A stretch of 32,923 nucleotides of DNA from Serratia proteamaculans. Lineage in GTDB: Bacteria > Pseudomonadota > Gammaproteobacteria > Enterobacterales > Enterobacteriaceae. The stretch spans positions 1-32,923 of the forward strand of contig NZ_WBKI01000013.1 of assembly GCF_008830365.1 (NCBI RefSeq), written 5' to 3'. The notes beneath the pieces were generated by a model. The model was not told the origin of the DNA, searched no databases, and saw only the letters and a list, made by a program, of their open reading frames with translations. Position numbers and translations under genes: made by a program. Shown in pieces: positions 26,274-32,923 of the stretch (within the stretch, counting starts at the first letter, position 1; each line of letters starts with the position of its first letter).

Positions 26274-26657
26274 TTAGAACCTCAGGCCAGTAATAAACGA
26301 TACCAGACGGACCAGAATACCATCCAGCCCCCACAGAATCAGTGACATCACGGCAGTTACCGCGGCAACGATCAACGTGGTATGTAGCGTTTCCTGACGA
26401 GTTGGCCAGATCACTTTGCGCACTTCAGTACGCGCTTCACGTGCAAACGCAACGGTGGCTTTGCCTTTGGTCGTCATCAGCGCCACTGCGCCTGCAACGG
26501 CGATAACCACTACAACGGCCAGCGCGCGTAATGGCAGGCTGAAATCACGGTAGAAATAGTTACCGACAATCGCTACAACCAACAGAACAGCGACGATCAG
26601 CCACTTAGCCGTTTCCAGGCCGCGCCCGCTCCCTTGAGCCTCGGTATTCGCACTCAT
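26274..26657 (-). CDS. secE: Preprotein translocase subunit SecE
   Basis: SecE clamps SecY in the inner-membrane SecYEG export channel. The 127-residue protein (E. coli 127) shows three membrane segments: about residues 16-35, 43-62 and 92-113. The third is preceded by the conserved amphipathic region [17 protein letters not shown]. The open frame runs to 26780, but ATG at 26657 ([13 protein letters not shown]) with AGGTTGG upstream gives the family length. It is the first gene of secE-nusG. Confidence 0.97.
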   Translation of the reverse strand: MSANTEAQGSGRGLETAKWLIVAVLLVVAIVGNYFYRDFSLPLRALAVVVVIAVAGAVALMTTKGKATVAFAREARTEVRKVIWPTRQETLHTTLIVAAVTAVMSLILWGLDGILVRLVSFITGLRF

Positions 26658-26752
26658 AAACCAACCTGTCACAATGAATTCAGAACAGACAACTTTGCCT
26701 CGCACTGCAAGGCAAACCAAACCGATCAAATGCCGCTCGGCAGCATTTCGGT

Positions 26753-26780
26753 GTTTTACGCTATGACGCATCTCAGTCAA
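26753..26780 (-). promoter_or_regulatory. Putative secE promoter
   Basis: TTGACT (26775-26780) and TAAAAC (26753-26758) with 16 bp spacing lie about 100 bp upstream of secE, after the tuf terminator. The -10 box is imperfect. The leader has a small hairpin AAATG / CATTT around an inner GCCG / CGGC (26728-26748). Confidence 0.4.
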
Positions 26781-26857
26781 TACGCTTTAAGAGCCCATCT
26801 CACCAATGATTATGACTGCAAAATCGCTGATGAGATAGGTTCTAGTTCACAGCGTAG

Positions 26858-26884
26858 AAAAAGGGCATCAAATGATGCCCTTTT
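26858..26884 (-). terminator. tuf terminator
   Basis: GGGCATCA / TGATGCCC with flanking A and T extends to a stem of about 12 bp, followed on the minus strand by five T. It lies about 30 bp after tuf and separates the tRNA-tuf unit from secE-nusG. Confidence 0.88.
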
Positions 26885-26914
26885 ACCGCGTGTCGCGTCA
26901 AATGTTATCAGCGA

Positions 26915-28135
<1,221 letters not shown>

Positions 28136-28208
28136 TCACCACATCAACCAAGCAGTTGCTTGTTGAATCCAGAACAGAAAGAAAATCAGGGGGCGAGAGA
28201 ATAAGAAG

Positions 28209-28284
28209 TGGTGCTGATAGGCAGATTCGAACTGCCGACCTCACCCTTACCAAGGGTGCGCTCTACCAACTGAGCTATATCAGC
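28209..28284 (-). tRNA. thrT: tRNA-Thr (GGU anticodon)
   Basis: 76 nt with encoded CCA. Acceptor GCTGATA pairs with TATCAGC, the D-arm is AGCTCAGTTGGTAGAGC, the anticodon loop in CCCTTGGTAAGGG gives GGT, and the T-arm has GTTCGAATC. It is the last tRNA of the cluster, 109 bp before tuf, and 6 bp from tRNA-Gly. Confidence 0.97.
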
Positions 28285-28290
28285 ACATCT

Positions 28291-28365
<75 letters not shown>

Positions 28366-28406
28366 ATCCTGGAACTCGGCTACCTGACTTTTCTGTAGAA
28401 TTTTTA

Positions 28407-28542
28407 GGTGGGAGAAGGATTGTTCGTCGCTTAACTCTCACCCTTCGGGCTGGCTACGCAATGCGCTGCACAACTCGAACCTTGCTGAAGGCTCTCGCCT
28501 TCCCCTTCCGCAGATTAACCGTTGCGAGTTTATCGCTGGCCG
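28407..28542 (-). repeat. tRNA-Tyr-like fragments in the glyT-tyrU spacer
   Basis: The 199 bp between tRNA-Gly and tRNA-Tyr contains pieces that match tRNA-Tyr in the same order. Bases 28407-28421 resemble its 3' end (GGTGGGAGAAGGATT against GGTGGGGGAAGGATT). TCGAACCTT (28475-28483) matches the T-loop region, GCAGATT (28510-28516) the anticodon stem, and GGCCG (28538-28542) the variable/D side. The array is broken by extra sequence and cannot fold as a tRNA. It could be a decayed tRNA copy, or an analogue of the rtT repeats that carry a tRNA-Tyr 3' end after E. coli tyrT. Confidence 0.4.
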
Positions 28543-28564
28543 GTTAGTTGCCGAAGGCAAGATA

Positions 28565-28649
<85 letters not shown>

Positions 28650-28673
28650 AGATTTTAACTACTGTGACTTGAT

Positions 28674-28749
<76 letters not shown>

Positions 28750-28763
28750 ATCAAGTGCAGCGC

Positions 28764-28792
28764 ATTCTAGGTAGACCGGACGGCCTATGCAA
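28764..28792 (-). promoter_or_regulatory. tRNA-tuf operon promoter
   Basis: On the minus strand TTGCAT (28787-28792) and TAGAAT (28764-28769) are separated by 17 bp. A GC-rich discriminator GCGCTGC follows, typical of stringently controlled stable-RNA promoters. The predicted start is a few bases before tRNA-Thr. Confidence 0.88.
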
Positions 28793-29340
28793 CAAAAAAA
28801 TTGCGTTAGCTGCACTTTCGCTCACAAATTACCCAATTTTGCTTAGTGTCTGGCAATTCATACCGTCAGACGCACAAAGATTCATCAATCACAGCCATCA
28901 TCCCCTAGACTTAAATTGTTCTTTTGCGGGTGTCGACCGAGCCTTTCCTTCCCGAGTGGCAATTTCGCCCCATTTAAGCTGCCGTGAGCAGAACCGATGC
29001 CCTCCCAAGGGGAAACTCGCCCTACAGAGGGGCCTGCTTGATCTGGGCCCCAAGCCGGCTCAGCGGCTGAAGCCTTGTATCGTTCTCTCTGCTACCGCTT
29101 ACCGCTGCCTGGGCGAATTACCCGATTACGCAGCCGCACCAGATGGTTATTTACCACCCTACGGTGATTTATTACAAACGCCTGTTTGTCGTTAACCTAC
29201 CCTCCCGAGCCATTGCCAGTTAGTATCACTGCCGGTGAAAACCGCTTTACAACCCTCTCACTCTCTACTGCGCGTCGCTTCGCACAATTGACATAAACTC
29301 ATACTAATCGCCAACTTTTTCGAAAAAAGTCTACGCCAAA
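28793..29340. other. Long spacer upstream of coaA, no supported gene
   Basis: About 550 bp without a convincing gene. The longest plus-strand frame (28755-29195) begins inside the tRNA promoter and has no ribosome-binding site. The central part (about 28925-29175) is GC-richer than its flanks. It has local stems such as GGGGCC / GGCCCC (29030-29052) and CACC / GGTG (29156-29167). It may be a structured leader, a gene remnant or plain spacer. Confidence 0.5.
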
Positions 29341-29352
29341 AACGAAGCTGTC

Positions 29353-29358
29353 TATAAT
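29353..29358 (+). promoter_or_regulatory. Putative coaA -10 element
   Basis: A perfect TATAAT (29353-29358) lies 74 bp before coaA, inside a small inverted repeat AAGCTG / CAGCTT (29345-29350 and 29362-29367). No good -35 box is at 16-18 bp. TTGACA at 29288-29293 is too far away to pair with it. Confidence 0.35.
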
Positions 29359-29432
29359 ATGCAGCTTGTTTCTTATCTGGAGTTGGCGTCCGGCGCCTTT
29401 CCCAACCTGCGTTAACAGGCAGAATTTGGCTT

Positions 29433-30383
29433 ATGATAAAAAGAGATCAATCTTTAGCGACGCCCTATCTTCAGTTCGATCGTACCCAGTGGGCTGCGTT
29501 GCGAAATTCGGTGCCGCTGACACTGTCAGAAGAAGAAATTGTTAAACTGAAAGGGATTAACGAAGATCTCTCTTTGGAAGAGGTAGCACAGATTTATCTA
29601 CCGCTATCCCGCTTGTTGAACTTCTATATCAGTTCCAACCTGCGCCGTCAGGCCGTACTTGAGCAATTCCTCGGCACCGACGGGCAAAAAATCCCCTACA
29701 TTATCGGTATTGCCGGCAGCGTTGCTGTAGGTAAAAGTACCACCGCACGTTTGCTGCAGGCGTTACTTAGCAGTTGGCCGGAACATCGTAGCGTTGAACT
29801 GATCACCACCGACGGTTTCCTGCATCCGAATAAGGTGCTGAACGAACGTGGGCTGATGAAGAAAAAAGGCTTTCCACAGTCTTACGATATGCATAGCCTG
29901 GTGAAATTCGTTTCTGAAGTGAAGTCCGGTGCCAAGCGTGTGACCGCTCCGGTATATTCCCATCTGATTTATGATGTTGTCCCCGAAGGCAATAAAGTCA
30001 TCGAACAACCGGATATTCTTATTCTGGAAGGGCTAAACGTATTACAGAGTGGGATGGACTACCCTCACGATCCGCATCGTGTATTCGTGTCTGACTTTGT
30101 TGATTTTTCAATATATGTCGATGCACCTGAAGAACTGCTGCAAAGCTGGTATATCAACAGATTCCTTAAGTTTCGTCAGGGTGCGTTCTCTAATCCTGAT
30201 TCTTATTTCCATAACTATTCCAAGCTACCTGAGCCAGAGGCTATCAATATAGCCACTCAACTATGGAATGAGATTAATGGACTGAATTTACAGGAAAATA
30301 TTCTTCCCACACGTGAGCGAGCCAGTCTGATAATGACTAAGAGTGCTAATCACGCAGTTGAAAACGTGCGCTTAAGAAAGTAG
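29433..30383 (+). CDS. coaA: Pantothenate kinase CoaA
   Basis: CoaA phosphorylates pantothenate with ATP, the first and regulated step of coenzyme A synthesis, and is inhibited by CoA. The 316-residue protein has the E. coli length and the P-loop GSVAVGKST at residues 95-103, with Lys101 and Arg106 in the same positions as in E. coli, where they take part in ATP and CoA binding. [12 protein letters not shown] carries the catalytic aspartate. ATG at 29433 is preceded by AGGCAG. The gene diverges from the tRNA operon and converges on birA. Its base composition is lower in GC toward the 3' end. Confidence 0.98.
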   Translation: MIKRDQSLATPYLQFDRTQWAALRNSVPLTLSEEEIVKLKGINEDLSLEEVAQIYLPLSRLLNFYISSNLRRQAVLEQFLGTDGQKIPYIIGIAGSVAVGKSTTARLLQALLSSWPEHRSVELITTDGFLHPNKVLNERGLMKKKGFPQSYDMHSLVKFVSEVKSGAKRVTAPVYSHLIYDVVPEGNKVIEQPDILILEGLNVLQSGMDYPHDPHRVFVSDFVDFSIYVDAPEELLQSWYINRFLKFRQGAFSNPDSYFHNYSKLPEPEAINIATQLWNEINGLNLQENILPTRERASLIMTKSANHAVENVRLRK

Positions 30384-30394
30384 TTTAATAATAG

Positions 30395-30418
30395 ATAAGG
30401 GGCACTCTTGCCCCTTAT
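30395..30418. terminator. coaA/birA convergent terminator
   Basis: ATAAGGGGCA / TGCCCCTTAT form a perfect 10 bp stem with loop CTCT, midway in the 44 bp between the converging coaA and birA genes. The flanks are A/T-rich on both sides but lack long T runs, so it is probably a moderate bidirectional terminator. Confidence 0.75.
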
Positions 30419-30427
30419 TAATGATAA

Positions 30428-31390
30428 TTATTCGGCGCTACGCAGAGATATTTCCCCACCGATAAATGGCTTAATTACACCTTCTTGATCGAGTAATAAA
30501 GCCCCTTGCTGATCGATGCCGCGTGCAATACCAAAGATCTGTTGTTCGCCGATTAACAGTTTAACCGGCCGATCAATAAAGTTATCCAACGCACGCCAGC
30601 GCGCAATGAACGGTGCCAAACCATCAATCTCAAACTGTCGCAGCGATTGACGTAACTCATTGAGTAAAGTGGCGGCCAGTTCATTACGATCGATATTAAT
30701 CCCCGCTTCCTGCAGGTTTATCCAGCCCTGGTTAATCGCATTCGCATTGGTTTCACGCATCGCCAAATTGATACCTGCGCCAATCACCAATTGCGCTGCA
30801 TCACCGGTTTTACCCGTTAGTTCAACCAGGATACCCGCTAACTTGCGATCGTTAAGGTATAAGTCGTTTGGCCATTTGACCCTGACCCCTTCCGCACCCA
30901 GGCCTTTCAACACCTCAGCCATCACTATACCGATGACCAGACTCAAACCCATTGCTGCTGCAGGCCCCTGATCAAGTCGCCAAAACATCGAGAGATACAG
31001 ATTGGCACCAAATGGCGAGATCCATTGGCGACCACGACGACCACGACCAGCCTGTTGATACTCAGCGACACAGGCATCGCCCGATTGCAGTTCGCCAATA
31101 CGATCCAGCAGATATTGGTTGGTGGAATCCACTACCGGTAGCACGGTGACACGCTTATCAGCCAGTTGGCTAAGAATACGCTCGACATCCAGTAATTGGA
31201 TTGGGCCAGGCAAGCTATAACCTTTCCCTGGTACGGTAAATACATCCAGGCCCCACTCACGGATGGTCTGGATATGTTTATTAATGGCTGCACGGCTCAT
31301 ACCCAGCAACTCACCAAGATGCTCACCAGAATGGAAACCACCATCAGCCAGTATTGCAATCAGCTTAAGAGGGACTTTGGTATCCTTCAT
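30428..31390 (-). CDS. birA: Biotin-protein ligase / biotin operon repressor BirA
   Basis: BirA makes biotinyl-AMP and transfers biotin to acetyl-CoA carboxylase (AccB); as a dimer with biotinyl-AMP it represses the bio operon. The 320-residue protein (E. coli 321) has an N-terminal winged helix ([20 protein letters not shown]). The ligase core carries the biotin-binding loop GRGRRGRQW and KWPNDLY, and a small C-terminal domain follows. ATG at 31390 overlaps the murB stop as ATGA with GAGG upstream, so a longer frame to 31456 is rejected. It is translationally coupled to murB, as in E. coli. Confidence 0.98.
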   Translation of the reverse strand: MKDTKVPLKLIAILADGGFHSGEHLGELLGMSRAAINKHIQTIREWGLDVFTVPGKGYSLPGPIQLLDVERILSQLADKRVTVLPVVDSTNQYLLDRIGELQSGDACVAEYQQAGRGRRGRQWISPFGANLYLSMFWRLDQGPAAAMGLSLVIGIVMAEVLKGLGAEGVRVKWPNDLYLNDRKLAGILVELTGKTGDAAQLVIGAGINLAMRETNANAINQGWINLQEAGINIDRNELAATLLNELRQSLRQFEIDGLAPFIARWRALDNFIDRPVKLLIGEQQIFGIARGIDQQGALLLDQEGVIKPFIGGEISLRSAE

Positions 31391-32424
31391 GAGAGAACCT
31401 CTACGGCATTTAACTCGCCGCCCGTACCGATAAAACGAACTTCCGGTTCGAGCCATACGTCGAACTTTTTCGCGACGGTATTACGTACGTGGCGAGCAAG
31501 CGCCACCACATCCTGACTGGAAGCGTTATCTACATTAACCAACACAAGCGCCTGTTGATTATGTACCGCTGCACCGCCAATTTGGTGCCCCTTCAGCTCA
31601 CACTGGTCGATCAACCAGCCTGCAGCCAACTTAACCTGACCATCCTGCTGCGGGTAATGCGGCATGCCAGGATATTCAGTAATCAATATTCTGGCCTTTT
31701 CGCTACTGACCAGTGGGTTCTTGAAAAAGCTGCCAGCATTACCCGTTACTTTAGGGTCGGGCAGTTTGCTGCGGCGCATTGCGCATACTGAGTCAAACAC
31801 CTGACGGGGTGTCACCGTTTCGGGGTCCAGCTTTGTCAGATCGCCATAATTCAGCATCGGCTCCCATTGCTTACTCAGGCGTAGGCCGACACCAACAATG
31901 ATATGGCCCTTCTGAAAATGATGCTTGAAAATGCTTTCACGGTAGCCAAAGCCACAGTCTGATGCCGCAATGCGATCAATGGCACCAGTATTCAGATCCA
32001 GCAGATCAACGTAGTCACATACGCTCTTGAGCTCGATACCATAGGCGCCGATATTCTGAATAGGGGCTGAACCTACCAGGCCGGGGATCAACGCCAGGTT
32101 TTCCAGGCCGGGAATGCCGGTTTCCAGAGTGCGACAAACCAAACCATGCCAATTCTCGCCAGAGCTAACGTGGAGAAACCAGGCATCTTTCTCTTCTCTG
32201 ATGTCGATTCCTTTTAATTGATTGATCATAACCGTACCGGCAAAGTCTTCAAGAAACAGGATGTTACTCCCTTCCCCAAGTACCAGCAGCGGCTCTTGGC
32301 GCTTCTGCGTTTTCTGCCAAACCTTGATCATTAATTCGATTGTTTCTGCAATGACCAGATGCGCTGCGTTGACCGGGAGCGCAAAAGTATTGTGTTTTTT
32401 TAATGACGCGCTTTCAGTAGACAT
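31387..32424 (-). CDS. murB: UDP-N-acetylenolpyruvoylglucosamine reductase MurB
   Basis: MurB is the FAD enzyme that reduces enolpyruvyl-UDP-GlcNAc to UDP-N-acetylmuramic acid in peptidoglycan synthesis. The 345-residue protein (E. coli 342) has the FAD-binding LGEGSNILF and [17 protein letters not shown]. The catalytic residues are Ser232 in [10 protein letters not shown], Arg162 in FGYRES and Glu328 in LEPEVRF, each three positions after the E. coli residues. ATG at 32424 begins [14 protein letters not shown]. It overlaps birA by 4 bp. Confidence 0.98.
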   Translation of the reverse strand: MSTESASLKKHNTFALPVNAAHLVIAETIELMIKVWQKTQKRQEPLLVLGEGSNILFLEDFAGTVMINQLKGIDIREEKDAWFLHVSSGENWHGLVCRTLETGIPGLENLALIPGLVGSAPIQNIGAYGIELKSVCDYVDLLDLNTGAIDRIAASDCGFGYRESIFKHHFQKGHIIVGVGLRLSKQWEPMLNYGDLTKLDPETVTPRQVFDSVCAMRRSKLPDPKVTGNAGSFFKNPLVSSEKARILITEYPGMPHYPQQDGQVKLAAGWLIDQCELKGHQIGGAAVHNQQALVLVNVDNASSQDVVALARHVRNTVAKKFDVWLEPEVRFIGTGGELNAVEVLS

Positions 32425-32540
32425 AACGATAAATACCTATACGGAAATGAACCTTCGCCTAGTCTACTCGATTCGGCACGCCAGGCTAATATTTGTTTTC
32501 ATCGATAGGGTTTTTATCTGGTGAACATCCATCCGAGGAA

Positions 32541-32760
32541 TGCTTTAGATTGTTTTATAAGGTATTTTCTATATAAATTCATTAAGTAATAAGTTCTAGA
32601 TAGAAACCAAAATGATTAATACCGGCATTCCCCCATAACTGAGTAGTATTAGCACAAATTAAAATACTTCTCATAAATTGGATTATATATATTTGAAGTT
32701 ATTTATCATTTTTAAACATTATTGATATTTATATATTAAAGATAACCAGTTGGCTTTTAT
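32541..32760. other. AT-rich island between murB and the 5S gene
   Basis: By hand count about 22% G+C over 220 bp, far below the surrounding genes. No supported coding frame, insertion-sequence end or tRNA is visible. It lies upstream of murB and just past the rRNA operon terminator. It could be a gene remnant, a transferred scrap, or a nucleoid-protein binding region; none can be chosen from sequence alone. Confidence 0.6.
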
Positions 32761-32835
32761 TCGGAGGATATTGTGATGTGGAGTCTGCTATCAAGACGCA
32801 GCGTAGCGGCGTCTGCTCTTTCTTTCGCACACAGC

Positions 32836-32865
32836 AAAAAGCCTCATGCTTTCGCATGAGGCTTT
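32836..32865 (-). terminator. rRNA operon terminator
   Basis: A perfect 12 bp stem AAAGCCTCATGC / GCATGAGGCTTT with a four-base loop is followed on the minus strand by a T-rich stretch (five T in a row). It lies 13 bp downstream of the 5S gene end and is the first terminator of the rRNA operon entering from the right. Confidence 0.93.
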
Positions 32866-32877
32866 CGACTTTGTTTG

Positions 32878-32923
32878 ATGCCTGGCAGTGTCCTACTCTC
32901 GCATGGGGAGACCCCACACTACC
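32878..32923 (-). rRNA. rrf: 5S rRNA, 3' part
   Basis: The last 46 bases on the minus strand read GGTAGTGTGGGGTCTCCCCA, then TGCGAGAGTAGG and CTGCCAGGCAT, the 3' portion of enterobacterial 5S rRNA. The gene continues beyond the right edge. It marks an rRNA operon oriented leftward, equivalent in position to E. coli rrnB next to murB. Confidence 0.95.

Noticed and set aside
28755..29195. 146-residue plus-strand frame upstream of coaA
   Set aside because: It starts inside the tRNA operon promoter without a ribosome-binding site, and its protein sequence is not recognisable. Kept only as an unexplained spacer.
32776..32859. 27-codon plus-strand frame with GGAGG upstream
   Set aside because: The frame ends inside the rRNA terminator stem and has no recognised product. 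GGAGG spacing alone is weak evidence.

Overview
This window looks like core chromosome from an enterobacterial gammaproteobacterium. Gene order and protein sequences follow the Escherichia coli rrnB-to-rrnE segment, but several spacers and protein ends differ, and the zraP/zraSR genes that E. coli carries between purD and yjaH are absent. A Serratia-like member of the Yersiniaceae is my best guess; this is inferred from overall similarity and not from a diagnostic marker. I see no mobile element, phage, CRISPR array or defence system, and almost every gene is a recognisable housekeeping gene.

Layout from left to right. Positions 1-144 hold the P2 and P1 promoters of an rRNA operon that reads leftward out of the window. 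A shared spacer with a DnaA-box cluster and a PurR operator leads into purH-purD (+), which ends at a strong terminator. On the minus strand follow a DUF1481 lipoprotein gene (yjaH), hupA, and a nudC-hemE-nfi-yjaG cluster. Diverging from nudC are rsd and then the TPP-riboswitch-controlled thiCEFSGH operon (+). Converging on thiH is a large minus-strand block for transcription and translation: tRNA-Thr, tRNA-Tyr, tRNA-Gly, tRNA-Thr, tuf, secE-nusG, rplKA, rplJL, rpoBC. Diverging from the tRNAs is coaA (+), which converges on murB-birA (-). The right edge has an AT-rich patch, an rRNA operon terminator and the 3' end of a 5S rRNA gene, again reading leftward.

The rich parts for regulation are the spacers. 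They hold: both rRNA promoters; a PurR box; a THI-box riboswitch; the rplL-rpoB attenuator followed by a long paired region that matches the known RNase III processing site; the L10 leader; the L1 target upstream of rplK; an rplK promoter physically superimposed on the secE-nusG terminator; and a tRNA operon promoter with a GC-rich discriminator. The window is bounded by two rRNA operons in the same orientation, so the whole segment is a natural unit for rrn-mediated duplication.

I do not see a previously undescribed multi-gene system. The items most worth a second look are non-coding: the tRNA-Tyr-like fragments in the glyT-tyrU spacer, the roughly 500 bp unexplained spacer upstream of coaA, the AT-rich island beside the 5S gene, the promoter-terminator overlap before rplK, and the DnaA-box cluster next to an rRNA promoter.
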